This document shows, piece by piece, positions 8,914-18,433 of a DNA stretch of 64,000 nt; the first letter of the stretch is position 1; every line of letters starts with the position of its first letter. The translations under genes and the position numbers were made by a program. Source of the DNA: Phaeodactylibacter sp. (GTDB lineage Bacteria > Bacteroidota > Bacteroidia > Chitinophagales > Saprospiraceae); assembly GCF_022763345.1 (NCBI RefSeq), contig NZ_JALEGS010000025.1, forward strand, positions 1-64,000, in the 5' to 3' direction. The notes under the pieces are model-generated. The model was not told the origin of the DNA and searched no databases. It saw only the letters and a list, made by a program, of their open reading frames with translations.

Positions 8914-11111
8914 TATTGCTCGTCGTTTTGTTTTTCTGGTGTCGGTGGTTGCTCCGTGGTGGCCGGGGAAACGGGTAAACCCTGTCCTTTAGCAGGATCG
9001 GGCGGAACGGGTAAACCCTGAGCCGGGGGCGCAGCGGGGACTTCGGCGGGGCTTGCCGGAGTATCTTCCGCTTCCTCATCCAGCCCCATAGCGGAAGGGG
9101 GGACTTCCAAACTGTCCTGCGCCAGAGAATCCGCAGCGGGAGCAGCGGCTTTGGGCAGGGGCTTCAGTACCCGTTTTTTCTCCGGGCTGAACAAATCAGG
9201 CAGGCTGTCGGGCCGGTATTGGGTTTCCCAAAAGAAGCCTTCCAGTTTGAGCGTGCTGTGGTTCGTTTGCCCCATCGGCAGCATCTCGGCCTTGGGCTGA
9301 TTGAAAAATGTGATCTTTTCCACCTCATTGTTCCCGAAGTACAGCATCATCTCGCTGCAGATGGTCTTGTTGACGCCTACATAGCCGCCATCGTCATCCA
9401 AAGCATAGTACACGGATTCCGCGTTGCCGTTCACTGCCATCCGCCGGAGTTCTTCTGCTTTGAAAAAGGCGGTCACGTGCTTGCCTTTGACCTGATTGAA
9501 CATAATCTCGTCCGGAGAATTGACAATCAGGGCGTTGTTGCGGAGGAAAATGCGGTCAATACTGCCCTTGTTGAGCAGGATATTGACGGTATCGGCATTG
9601 AACTGCGAGGTATCCGCCCAGACGATAGGCTCCCGGAACAGCCGGAAGGTGGAGTCCCGCGTACTGTACGACAGGGAGTCGCAGATGGCCTGCATATCCG
9701 TTTTAAAAATGCGCACATCAGGATAGGCCCGCAGCAGACGGGCACTGTCGGTGACAAGGGTTTCCGTGATGAGGGTGTCGGCAATGAGGGAGTCTATGAC
9801 CAAGGTATCCGTAACCAGGGAATCCGAAAAGAGCGTATCAACGGTGATAACGGTCTCCACAATCAGGGTATCGAATACGTCTTGCAGCGCCAGCAGGGTA
9901 TCGGATGCCATAAATAAGGAGTCGCCATCCACAATCGTGATGAGCAGCGGCCGGCCATTGCGCCCCCCGAAGGCTTTGAGGTAATCCGCTTTACGGTCAT
10001 AGTCGGCCGTATCGCACATAATGGTCAGGTCTTCGGAGGTGTCCCGCCAAATCACGGAGCCGGTGGCAATACCAATGCCCCGTTCCTCGCTGTAGTCCAC
10101 CTGATCGGCTTCCAGCAGCTGCGGCGGATCGCTAATGCGGGAGCGGCCGCGGGTGGAATAGGTCTCCTGTTTGGCATCGTAGACGATCTCATCGGCGGCG
10201 ATGTCCTGTTTGTCATCTTTGTAGCGGGCATTGCCCACGAGTACCGTGCGGTCGGCTTCCTGACTGTACTCAATTACATCGGCGGTGGCTTCCCGTTCGT
10301 TTTCTTTGAAAATGGCGTTGCCGCGCAGGATGTACACCTCCCGGCTGCCATCGTAGCGGATGGTATCGGCCAGGGCCAGTTGGTCGCCCTTTTGGTACTG
10401 CGCGTTTTTGGTGAATTCCGCTACGTTGTTCTCGGTATCGTAAAAACCATCTTCGCAGTACAGCTTGGTGGTATCGCTGTCGATCAGGGTGGGCCCCAGA
10501 AAGTCCACCACTTTGGTCTCCGTATTGAAGCCCAGGGTGTCCGAAAGCAGTGTAAAAGCCGAATCGATCACCACGACGCTGTCTTTGAAGTAAATTTGCC
10601 GCTCATCCACGTAGTAATAGCCCTTTTTACTGGTCAGCTGCGTGCTGTCGAGGGTAAGGGTGGCACCATTATCGTACGTGGCCAGCTTGAGGTTGAGGTC
10701 GTAAGTCAGGCGGTCGGTGAAGAGGCGCTGATCCCCCTTTTCCAGAATGACATCCCCGTAGAGCTCGGCTATGCGGGTCGCCCCGTCGTAAACGGCAGAG
10801 TCTGAGAAAACATTGAGGGAATCCCCCTGCTGAATGATTACATCGCCATTGGCATACACGCGGGTTTGGTTCTCAATACGGGCGGTATCACAGTACATGT
10901 ACACGCTATCCTGCCGCAGCTCGACGTTGCCATTGAGCTTCTGAATAACCGTATCTCCCGACTGAATGTATTCAAACAGGTCGGCGTGGTCGACTTCCAC
11001 TTCCTGCTTGGCCGTGTCCTGTGCCGGAGCGGCGGGCTGTTGCCCAAATACCGGGGCAGCCACTAGCAGCAGCAGTGCGATACAGTATATTTTCGGGTTC
11101 AATAATGGCAT
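8913..11111 (-). CDS. OstA/LptA-like LPS-transport family protein
   Basis: The protein is 732 residues, starting at ATG 11111 with a signal peptide (IYCIALLLLVAAPVFGQ); ATG 11123 is an alternative. It contains repeated OstA (LptA-fold) strands: GDTVIQKLNGNVELRQDSVY, YANGDVIIQQGDSL and further copies to about residue 390. At about residues 404-455 there is a low-complexity Asp/Thr/Leu tandem repeat (DTLVIDSLIADTLITETL). A Pro/Ala-rich disordered tail ends the protein. It probably takes part in LPS transport across the periplasm. Upstream at 11224-11233 is a perfect palindrome GGGTTAACCC followed by six T. Confidence 0.75.
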   Translation of the reverse strand: MPLLNPKIYCIALLLLVAAPVFGQQPAAPAQDTAKQEVEVDHADLFEYIQSGDTVIQKLNGNVELRQDSVYMYCDTARIENQTRVYANGDVIIQQGDSLNVFSDSAVYDGATRIAELYGDVILEKGDQRLFTDRLTYDLNLKLATYDNGATLTLDSTQLTSKKGYYYVDERQIYFKDSVVVIDSAFTLLSDTLGFNTETKVVDFLGPTLIDSDTTKLYCEDGFYDTENNVAEFTKNAQYQKGDQLALADTIRYDGSREVYILRGNAIFKENEREATADVIEYSQEADRTVLVGNARYKDDKQDIAADEIVYDAKQETYSTRGRSRISDPPQLLEADQVDYSEERGIGIATGSVIWRDTSEDLTIMCDTADYDRKADYLKAFGGRNGRPLLITIVDGDSLFMASDTLLALQDVFDTLIVETVITVDTLFSDSLVTDTLVIDSLIADTLITETLVTDSARLLRAYPDVRIFKTDMQAICDSLSYSTRDSTFRLFREPIVWADTSQFNADTVNILLNKGSIDRIFLRNNALIVNSPDEIMFNQVKGKHVTAFFKAEELRRMAVNGNAESVYYALDDDGGYVGVNKTICSEMMLYFGNNEVEKITFFNQPKAEMLPMGQTNHSTLKLEGFFWETQYRPDSLPDLFSPEKKRVLKPLPKAAAPAADSLAQDSLEVPPSAMGLDEEAEDTPASPAEVPAAPPAQGLPVPPDPAKGQGLPVSPATTEQPPTPEKQNDEQ

Positions 11112-11315
11112 AGCTTCTTCCATGAGGTGCAAACTTCCGACTTTCCCCGCACTTCCCTGCGAAAAACGGGCTGAAATCTCCACGAAAACGTTGAGAAAGG
11201 CCCTCCCGCTTGCTTCCCGGAACGGGTTAACCCTTTTTTAACGTTGTGAAGAGGCAGACCATCGCCAAAATTAGCTCTAAGAACCAGATTTGTGAGGACT
11301 CCCCCTCCATATAGG

Positions 11316-11345
11316 TTGTAAATCCCCCATTCGTCAGTATATTTG
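11316..11345 (+). promoter_or_regulatory. Bacteroidota-type promoter for pheT
   Basis: TTG at 11316-11318, a 19-base spacer, and TATATTTG at 11338-11345 match the Bacteroidota consensus TTG-N19-TAnnTTTG. The start codon follows 22 bases after the -7 box. Confidence 0.7.
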
Positions 11346-11366
11346 TGCCCTTACAAAACTACAGCA

Positions 11367-13814
11367 ATGAAAGTATCTCTGAACTGGCTGAAAGAGTATA
11401 TCGATATAGACCATAGCCCTGAGGAAGTCTCGGCTATGCTCACAGGTATTGGACTGGAAGAAGAAGGCATGGAGCGGGTGGAAAGCATCCGCGGCGGGCT
11501 GGAAGGCGTGGTCGTGGGGCATGTCCTCGAATGTGGCCAACACCCTGATGCCGACCGCCTGTCCCTGACCAAAGTGGACGTAGGTGGGGAAGCGCCCCTG
11601 CAGATCGTCTGTGGTGCGCCAAATGTAGCGCAGGGACAAAAAGTAATGGTGGCTACGGTGGGGACAACTTTGTACCCCGTTGGCAGCGAAGAACCCCTCA
11701 CCCTCAAAAAAGGCAAGATCCGCGGGCAGGTATCCGAAGGCATGATCTGCGCGGAAGACGAACTGGGCACCGGCACGAGCCACGATGGCATCCTGGTGCT
11801 GCCGGAAGACACCGCAGTGGGCACCCCCGCACGGGAGTACTTCAATATCGAAATCGACCACGTTTACGAGATCGGGCTGACGCCCAACCGCTCGGATGCC
11901 ACCAACCACCTGGGCGTAGCCAAGGACCTGGCAGCCTACCTCAAAGTCAACCACAGCCACAACGACGGCGTGCACCTGCCTTCCGTCGACGGCTTCAAAG
12001 CGGATGACCAAAGCCTGCCGGTCAGCATTGAGGTGGAAGATGCCGAAGCCTGCCCACGCTACGCTGGCCTGACGCTAAAGGGCATTACCGTTAAGGAGTC
12101 GCCCAACTGGCTCAAAAACCGCCTGCTCTCCATCGGGCTGCGGCCCATCAATAATGTGGTGGACGTGACCAACTTCGTACTGCACGAGCTCGGTCAGCCC
12201 CTCCACGCCTTCGACCTGGCAAAAGTCAAAGGCAACAAGATTGTCGTAAAGGCTTTGCCGAAAGGCACTAAGTTCACTACCCTCGATGAAACGGAGCGCG
12301 AACTTACGGGCGAAGACCTTATGATCTGCAATGGCGCCGGCGAAGGCATGTGCATCGCTGGCGTGTTCGGGGGCATAGGCTCCGGTGTGACGGAAAATAC
12401 CACGGATGTCTTCCTGGAATCCGCTCATTTCAACGCCAAGTGGGTACGCCGCACAAGCATGGGGCACAACCTGCGCACTGATGCCGCCAAGGTTTTCGAA
12501 AAAGGCAGCGACCCCAACATCGTGGTCTACGCCCTGAAGCGGGCCGCCCTGCTGATTAAGGAACTGGCTGGCGGCATAATCTCAAGCGACATCACCGACC
12601 TCTACCCCAACCCGGTCAAACCGGTGGAAGTGAAGGTCAGCTACGCGCACACCAACCGCCTGATTGGTATCGACATTCCCAAAGAAAAAATCCACAGCAT
12701 CCTGGAGGCCCTGGAGATGAAAATCCTGGCAGACGATGGGGAGACGTTCACCGTTGCAGTGCCTACCAATAAGTCGGACGTAACGCGGGAAGCCGATGTA
12801 ATTGAGGAAATCCTGCGCATCTACGGTTACAACGAGGTGCCTATCCCTGAGCAGGTCAAGACCGGGCTCAACATCGCCCCTCAGCCCGACCCCAACCTGC
12901 TGCGCGACAAGATCGGCGACTACCTGGCGGCCAATGGTTTCAATGAGATGATGGCCCTGTCCCTGTCCCGCTCGCAGTACTACAAGGAAATTTTCGAAGG
13001 GCTGGCCGACAACAAGCTGGTGTACATCAACAACACCTCTACCGTACAGCTCGATATTATGCGCCCGGATATGCTCTTCAGCGGGCTCGAAGCCATTCTG
13101 CACAATCAGAACCGGCAGCAGTCGCGCCTGAAGCTGTTTGAATTTGGCCGTACTTATCAGCACGGAGAGAACAAGATCGACGAGCAGCAGCACCTGAGCC
13201 TCTTCATGACCGGGGAGCGCCACCCGGAAACCTGGCTGGGCGTACGCGAAGGCGATGCAGACTACTACGCCCTGAAGGCTTTTGTGGAAAACATCCTCGC
13301 CCGCTTCGGGCTGCAGGGCTATCAGGAGACAGCGCTGCGGGACAACAGCCTGGCCTTCGGGCTGGAATACCACCGCGGCCCGCAGACCCTGGTCCGCTTC
13401 GGCAAAGTCAACCCTAAGCTGGTCAAGGCTATGGATATCCGCGGGGAGGTCTTTTACGCCGATTTCAGCTGGGACAACCTCATGAAAGCCCGCAAAAAGT
13501 ATAAATTATCCTACGAGGAGCTGAACAAATTCCCAAGCAGCCGGAGGGATTTGGCCCTGGTTATTGATAATTCTGTAAAATTTAGTGATATTGTGGCGAT
13601 TGCCCGTAAGGTGGGCAAGAAGCTCATTAAGGATATCAACCTTTTTGACGTGTACGAAAACGAGGAGCAGCTCGGCGCCGGGAAAAAGTCCTACGCTGTC
13701 AGCTTCACATTTGAAAACCCTGAGAAAACGCTCAAGGACAAGGAAGTGGACAAGGTGGTCAATAAATTGATTGCCGACTATGAGTCCAAACTTGGTGCTA
13801 CGATCCGTCAGTAA
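11367..13814 (+). CDS. pheT: Phenylalanine--tRNA ligase beta subunit
   Basis: The protein is 815 residues, a usual length. It starts MKVSLNWLKEYIDID, the standard beginning; the frame is open to 11343 but that part overlaps the promoter. Domains in order: N-terminal domain with EMAP-type tRNA-binding fold (about 40-155), B3/B4 editing domain (about 215-390), B5 domain (about 405-475), catalytic-like core, and the C-terminal FDX-ACB anticodon-binding domain (about 720-815, KFPSSRRDLALVID). With PheS (not in the window) it charges tRNA-Phe in the cytoplasm. It is followed 12 bases later by the coiled-coil gene, so the division genes may be co-transcribed. Confidence 0.97.
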   Translation: MKVSLNWLKEYIDIDHSPEEVSAMLTGIGLEEEGMERVESIRGGLEGVVVGHVLECGQHPDADRLSLTKVDVGGEAPLQIVCGAPNVAQGQKVMVATVGTTLYPVGSEEPLTLKKGKIRGQVSEGMICAEDELGTGTSHDGILVLPEDTAVGTPAREYFNIEIDHVYEIGLTPNRSDATNHLGVAKDLAAYLKVNHSHNDGVHLPSVDGFKADDQSLPVSIEVEDAEACPRYAGLTLKGITVKESPNWLKNRLLSIGLRPINNVVDVTNFVLHELGQPLHAFDLAKVKGNKIVVKALPKGTKFTTLDETERELTGEDLMICNGAGEGMCIAGVFGGIGSGVTENTTDVFLESAHFNAKWVRRTSMGHNLRTDAAKVFEKGSDPNIVVYALKRAALLIKELAGGIISSDITDLYPNPVKPVEVKVSYAHTNRLIGIDIPKEKIHSILEALEMKILADDGETFTVAVPTNKSDVTREADVIEEILRIYGYNEVPIPEQVKTGLNIAPQPDPNLLRDKIGDYLAANGFNEMMALSLSRSQYYKEIFEGLADNKLVYINNTSTVQLDIMRPDMLFSGLEAILHNQNRQQSRLKLFEFGRTYQHGENKIDEQQHLSLFMTGERHPETWLGVREGDADYYALKAFVENILARFGLQGYQETALRDNSLAFGLEYHRGPQTLVRFGKVNPKLVKAMDIRGEVFYADFSWDNLMKARKKYKLSYEELNKFPSSRRDLALVIDNSVKFSDIVAIARKVGKKLIKDINLFDVYENEEQLGAGKKSYAVSFTFENPEKTLKDKEVDKVVNKLIADYESKLGATIRQ

Positions 13815-13826
13815 AGGCAGGGTAGT

Positions 13827-14144
13827 ATGATGACCCAAAGTCCCAAAATGAACTTTTTAGAGCGCATTGACAATATTGAACTGAAAGTCCGGCAGCTCGT
13901 GCAGCGCATGGCGCGCCTGAAGCAGGAAAATGCCGGGCTCAAGGAAGAAAACCAGAAACTCAAGGCCGACCTGGACCGCCAACGCGGTGCAGTGAGTGCC
14001 TTAACCCATAAGTTGGAACAAACGCAGCGGTCCCTGGACACGCAGCGGGAAGGACAACCTGAGCAATCAGATCAGCTGAAGCAACAGCTGGAAACATACA
14101 TTGAAGAGATCAACGCTTGTATTGAGTGGCTACATAAGCAATAG
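13827..14144 (+). CDS. Small coiled-coil protein next to zapA
   Basis: The protein is 105 residues (or 98 from the second candidate start at 13848). Almost the whole chain is a coiled coil with heptads (ELKVRQLVQRMARLKQENAG, then LKEENQKLKADLDRQ). It lies between pheT and zapA with very short gaps. A cytoplasmic ZapB-like or ZapA-partner role is suggested by this position and shape, not by a clear family match. Confidence 0.7.
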   Translation: MMTQSPKMNFLERIDNIELKVRQLVQRMARLKQENAGLKEENQKLKADLDRQRGAVSALTHKLEQTQRSLDTQREGQPEQSDQLKQQLETYIEEINACIEWLHKQ

Positions 14145-14170
14145 GAATGAGCAGAGGGCAAGAAAAGGAG

Positions 14171-14449
14171 ATGAAACATATTACCGTGCTGATTGCCGGC
14201 CGGCCGTACCCACTCAAAATAGATGTGGCAGATGAACCTGCCATCCGCAAGATCGTCAAAGAGGTCAACGAGAAAATCAACCGTTTTCAGTTGACCTATA
14301 CCAATAAGGACAAACAGGACTGCCTCTCGATGGCGCTCCTGACCTACGCGGTCGACTTGCACAAAGCTAAAACCTCCGGGGGCAATGACCCTGCCCTTTC
14401 CGGTAAACTCTTTCAATTGGAAGCCTTGCTTGATCAGGTGCTTGACTAA
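14171..14449 (+). CDS. zapA: Cell division protein ZapA
   Basis: The protein is 92 residues from ATG 14171 (MKHITVLIAGRPYPLKID), the typical beta-hairpin start of ZapA, followed by the long helix (VKEVNEKINRFQLTYT, KQDCLSMALLTYAVDL). An in-frame ATG at 14147 would add eight residues; AAAAGGAG just before 14171 is too close to be an ideal ribosome site, so the start is not certain. ZapA cross-links FtsZ filaments at mid-cell. Confidence 0.88.
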   Translation: MKHITVLIAGRPYPLKIDVADEPAIRKIVKEVNEKINRFQLTYTNKDKQDCLSMALLTYAVDLHKAKTSGGNDPALSGKLFQLEALLDQVLD

Positions 14450-14665
14450 ACTTTCCCGATGCGCGGTATCCTGCCGCCCGTTTTTCCTGAAATATCGGAA
14501 TACCCCTGTTTTGGCGTAAGCCCGCTGCTCCTGAACTGGGTGCACATGAGCTTCGCCAGCCAGGTTATTTATACACCAAATGCAATTCGGTGGCCCGGGT
14601 TTGTCCTGCAAGTATACATACAGGCAAAGCACCAAAACCACCGCATCACAAAATCAACACCAATT
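14450..14665 (+). ncRNA. Possible structured RNA (6S-like position) between zapA and rny
   Basis: 216 bases have no convincing gene. In proteobacteria the 6S RNA gene ssrS follows zapA, and this spacing and GC-rich sequence would fit something similar. By hand I find an apical hairpin (AACTGGGTG / CGCCAGCCAGGTT, about 14534-14568), an outer pairing TTTGG / CCAAA, and CCCG / CGGG further out. I could not build a complete 6S fold with a central bubble, so this is only a candidate. It may instead be just the rny leader. Confidence 0.3.
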
Positions 14666-16348
14666 ATGGATATAGGAATAGGAATCATTATTGGGTTGGT
14701 CGTTGGAGCCATTATTGGCTACATAGGCGTTCAGATGGCCCTTAAAAGTGCCAAACAGAAACGCATCGACGAAATCAACTCCACCGTGGACCAGGAGGTC
14801 AAGGAAGCCCGGCTCACGGCCAAACGCCTGATTGACGAGGCAGAGATCAAAGCAGAAAAGATCACCTCTCAGGCCGAAAATAAGAACGAGAAAATCAAGC
14901 AGCGCAAAATTCAGGAGGCCAAGGAAAAATTCAGCCGCCTCAAGTCTGAATTTGAAAGCAGCAAAGCCGATCAGATGGTGGAGCTGAAGGAGCGCAAAAT
15001 GGAAATCAAGGAGCTGGAGTCTGACCTGCGCCAAAAGGAAAAAAGCTTCGGCGATAAAGTCAAAGCCCTGGACAATCAGCGGGCAGAACTGGAACAGCGC
15101 GAAGCGGATGCTATCGCCCTGCGGGAAAACCTCGAGAAGCAGATCAAAGTCATGAACCGCAAGCGCGAGGAACTGGAGACCGCAAGCGAGCGCCACATCA
15201 AGGAACTGGAAAAAGTGGCTAACCTGAGCGAAGCCGAAGCCAGGGAACAGCTGCTCGAAGCCGTGAAAGCCAAGGCGGAAACCGATGCTATGGCCTTGGT
15301 GAAAAACTCCGTGGAACAGGCGAAGATCACTGCCAACAAGGAAGCCAAGAAAATTATCATTCAGTCCATTCAGCGCATGTGCGCGGAGTATACGATTGAG
15401 AATACCGTTTCGGTCTTCAACCTCGACTCCGACGACCTGAAAGGGCAGATCATTGGTCGGGAAGGCCGGAATATCCGGGCGCTGGAAGCCGCTACCGGAG
15501 CGGAAATCGTTGTGGACGACACGCCGGAAGCCATTGTGATTTCCAGCTTTGACCCCATCCGCCGGGAAGTGGCCCGCCTGGCACTCAAGCGCCTCGTAGC
15601 CGATGGGCGTATCCACCCGGCACGCATCGAGGAAGTGGTAGCCAAAGTCCGCAAGCAGCTCGACGAGCAGATTGTGGAAATCGGTGAGCGTACCGTTATC
15701 GACCTGGACCTCCACGGGCTTGACCCTTACCTCGTGAAGATGGTAGGCCGCATGCGCTTCCGCTCTTCCTACGGGCAAAACCTGCTCAAGCACTCTATCG
15801 AAACGGCCAACCTCTGCGCCATCATGGCTGCCGAGCTCGGCCTGAGCCGCAAGCAAGCCAAAATGGCCAAGCGGGCCGGCCTGCTCCACGATATTGGCAA
15901 AGTTGCCGAGGAGGAAACGGAACTGTCCCACGCCCTGCTGGGCATGAAGCTTTGCGAAAAGTACGGTGAACACGCTGCCGTTTGCAATGCCGTAGGTGCC
16001 CACCACGATGAGGTAGAGATGAACAACATCCTCTCCCCTATCATTCAGGCCTGTGATGCCATTTCCGGTGCCCGCCCCGGCGCGCGGCGCGAGATCCTCG
16101 AAAGCTACCTCAAGCGTATTGGCGAGCTGGAAGAACTGGCGATGGAGCACGAAGGCGTACAAAAAGCCTATGCGATGCAGGCCGGCCGTGAGCTGCGCGT
16201 CATCGTAGAGTCCGAAAAAGTAACCGATCAGCGGGCCGACGAGCTGTCGTTCCAGATTTCTCAGAAAATCCAGGACGATATGCAGTACCCCGGGCAGATC
16301 AAAGTGACTGTCATACGCGAGAAGCGGGCGGTGGCTTATGCGCGGTAG
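14666..16348 (+). CDS. rny: Ribonuclease Y
   Basis: The protein is 560 residues. ATG 14666 is chosen because the single N-terminal membrane helix ([20 protein letters not shown]) follows directly; the open frame up to 14459 lies in the non-coding spacer. Then come a long coiled coil (about 25-200), a KH domain ([18 protein letters not shown], about 270) and an HD domain (LLHDIGK, with the first His in [10 protein letters not shown]). RNase Y is a membrane-anchored endonuclease that starts mRNA decay. A strong terminator follows. Confidence 0.95.
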   Translation: MDIGIGIIIGLVVGAIIGYIGVQMALKSAKQKRIDEINSTVDQEVKEARLTAKRLIDEAEIKAEKITSQAENKNEKIKQRKIQEAKEKFSRLKSEFESSKADQMVELKERKMEIKELESDLRQKEKSFGDKVKALDNQRAELEQREADAIALRENLEKQIKVMNRKREELETASERHIKELEKVANLSEAEAREQLLEAVKAKAETDAMALVKNSVEQAKITANKEAKKIIIQSIQRMCAEYTIENTVSVFNLDSDDLKGQIIGREGRNIRALEAATGAEIVVDDTPEAIVISSFDPIRREVARLALKRLVADGRIHPARIEEVVAKVRKQLDEQIVEIGERTVIDLDLHGLDPYLVKMVGRMRFRSSYGQNLLKHSIETANLCAIMAAELGLSRKQAKMAKRAGLLHDIGKVAEEETELSHALLGMKLCEKYGEHAAVCNAVGAHHDEVEMNNILSPIIQACDAISGARPGARREILESYLKRIGELEELAMEHEGVQKAYAMQAGRELRVIVESEKVTDQRADELSFQISQKIQDDMQYPGQIKVTVIREKRAVAYAR

Positions 16349-16373
16349 GTAGTAGCCTGTTATCTACAAAAGC

Positions 16374-16410
16374 AATCCCCTGTCCGATGTATTTGGGCAG
16401 GGGATTTTTT
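16374..16410 (+). terminator. Rho-independent terminator after rny
   Basis: The stem AATCCCCTGTCC / GGGCAGGGGATT has a nine-base loop and is followed by six T. Confidence 0.85.
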
Positions 16411-16782
16411 GTGGTGCTCTTTTGCCGGTATGCAAGGATTGCCATCGGATGGTTCAGCAGCACCTTCTCCATACCCAAAAAGACAGACCGCGCTATTTTC
16501 AATGGGTAGACCAGATTATCCCAGCTCTTTTTGCGACTCAAACCCAAGTCAAGCCAAACGTTAATTCACCTAAACTTATTCCGCCGAAATTGGCACTATC
16601 TCGTTTTTTCGCTACATTGTAACCACAACGCGTTCCAGCCGCTCGCTCGAATGCGCTCTTTGTAACTAAACACCATATTATATCATAAAAACATCATTGA
16701 GATTTACCGGCTTCAGATTTTCGCCCCCGCTTAAATAAGACAAAGGTACAGCTCTGCCCTGCACCTCTCATATGAATGAATT
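16411..16782 (+). other. Intergenic region without a recognisable gene
   Basis: About 370 bases lie between the rny terminator and the next gene. Short open frames on both strands lack credible starts or protein-like composition. The second half is AT-rich and presumably holds the promoter of the downstream T9SS gene, but I see no clear TAnnTTTG box. Confidence 0.4.
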
Positions 16783-18348
16783 ATGCGCATTATCCTAACT
16801 TTACTATTGCTGTACGCCCCTCTCTTCACCCGTGCACAGCCCTGGTTCAGCACTTCTATAGATATTGAAGAAAAAGATAATTCTGGATGGCAGGTCATCG
16901 TTGACGAAGACCGGGAAGAACTACTATTTGTCTCTCCTAACCGGTGCGACACTACTTACAGCAGGATTTGCACCATTATCGCCCGTACCGATTGGGCGGG
17001 CAACTTGCTGGGGCACGCCCAAATAGATACCCACATTGTAGCTTCAGTGAGCGAGTCGCTCATCAAAGTGTCGGACAGCACGTATTATATGTACGCCCGC
17101 CCCTCTCCGGCTGAAGAAGAAAACGTACAGATACTAAAATTAAATCAGGACTTTACTGTCGAACAGGAATGGAACTTCGGTGCAGAAACAGAGGAGGAAA
17201 TCCCCTATTACTGGGCAAAACATGAAGAAGGCTATTTGACTGCCAGTATCACAGTAGGAGAAGGTGAACCTATAACCACTTTTTCATTTCTCAATGACAG
17301 CATGGAAATCCTGCATCAGGCTATGTACCCGGAATCAGAGAGCCCCTATGGGATTATGTCAGATAATGACCTCATAGCCACACAGGACGGGAATTTTGTC
17401 AGCTCCGGGCTGGTCAGGAATAACGAAGGCCGGTTTCAGGGCTTCACCAAGTTTACCCCGGAGATGGAAGTGCTGTGGCACAGCCGGCTGGAAGAAGACG
17501 ACTTTTCACGAAACAACATCGCAAAGATCGTAGAGCTCAACAACGGCAACATTGCCACCAACTGGGAGGAACCAAACCTGACGGACCCGCTGGATGTCAC
17601 CATCTCATTTATTAACCTCCGTATGGCTGCCCTGGATGGCATGACAGGGGACACCGTATGGACCAACACCCTATGGATGACCCGGCCGGCCTACCCCTAT
17701 GTCATCAAACTCAACCGGGCCAACAACGGCGATATTATTGGCATCGGGTATATTAGCCGCCCCCCGGTGCCCGAGGAATGGGAAGAAATTATTGACAACG
17801 CAGGGTTCATCTTCCGGATGTCCCCGGAAGGGGAACTCAAGTGGAAACGCTATATTTTTGACAACCGGTCTCCCCTGGCTTTCCTCAGCTATTTCAACAA
17901 CGGGGCAGAGCTTCCCAACGGCGACCTGGTCTTCACCGGCACTTATCAGGATACCTTCCCGAATCAGGAGCCTTTCATCAACAACATCAATATCTGGCTG
18001 GTCCGTACAGACAGTATGGGCTGCCTGGTCCCTGGGTGCGGCAACCTGCAAATTGTAACAGACAGTACCATCATCACTTCTACACGGGAGGAAGTGCCAA
18101 CGAATACGGCCCCACAGCTTATGGCCCGCGCCTACCCCAATCCTACAACAGACCATTGGGTCCTGGACTGGGGCTACCCAGGCACTGCCCACCTGCAGCT
18201 GACCGATATGCAGGGCAGGGTTTTAAAAGAAGCCGAAGTCAGACAGGGGCAACAGGACATTAGCGCCAAGGGGCTGCCGCCTGGTATTTATATTTTGGTA
18301 TTGCATAGCGCGGAGGTTTCGGGTAGCCTGAAAGTCGTGAAACGGTGA
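16783..18348 (+). CDS. T9SS-sorted secreted protein, probable beta-propeller
   Basis: The protein is 521 residues: signal peptide (ends LFTRAQ), a long beta-rich region with repeated strands of the form DGNFVSSGLVRNNEG, NGNIATNWEE and NGDLVFTGTYQDTF (propeller-like blades, residues about 40-420), and a T9SS type A sorting domain (about 440-521, starting ARAYPNPTTDHW and ending SLKVVKR). It is exported to the cell surface or medium; substrate unknown. Monocistronic, convergent with ftcD. Confidence 0.8.
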   Translation: MRIILTLLLLYAPLFTRAQPWFSTSIDIEEKDNSGWQVIVDEDREELLFVSPNRCDTTYSRICTIIARTDWAGNLLGHAQIDTHIVASVSESLIKVSDSTYYMYARPSPAEEENVQILKLNQDFTVEQEWNFGAETEEEIPYYWAKHEEGYLTASITVGEGEPITTFSFLNDSMEILHQAMYPESESPYGIMSDNDLIATQDGNFVSSGLVRNNEGRFQGFTKFTPEMEVLWHSRLEEDDFSRNNIAKIVELNNGNIATNWEEPNLTDPLDVTISFINLRMAALDGMTGDTVWTNTLWMTRPAYPYVIKLNRANNGDIIGIGYISRPPVPEEWEEIIDNAGFIFRMSPEGELKWKRYIFDNRSPLAFLSYFNNGAELPNGDLVFTGTYQDTFPNQEPFINNINIWLVRTDSMGCLVPGCGNLQIVTDSTIITSTREEVPTNTAPQLMARAYPNPTTDHWVLDWGYPGTAHLQLTDMQGRVLKEAEVRQGQQDISAKGLPPGIYILVLHSAEVSGSLKVVKR

Positions 18349-18433
18349 AAAGGCTGCTGTAGCTGACATCGCGCAGTATCTGGAAAGCGTGCAGGGCTGC
18401 GAGCCGCTTTTAGAAGGTGGAGTGATAACCACA

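Noticed and set aside
14654..16162. Long minus-strand frame of 502 codons opposite rny
   Set aside because: RNase Y motifs on the plus strand are clear; the antisense translation is a Phe/Val/Gly-rich mirror of the coiled coil.
16422..16622. 66-codon frame after the rny terminator
   Set aside because: No start signals and no conserved-looking features; treated as intergenic.
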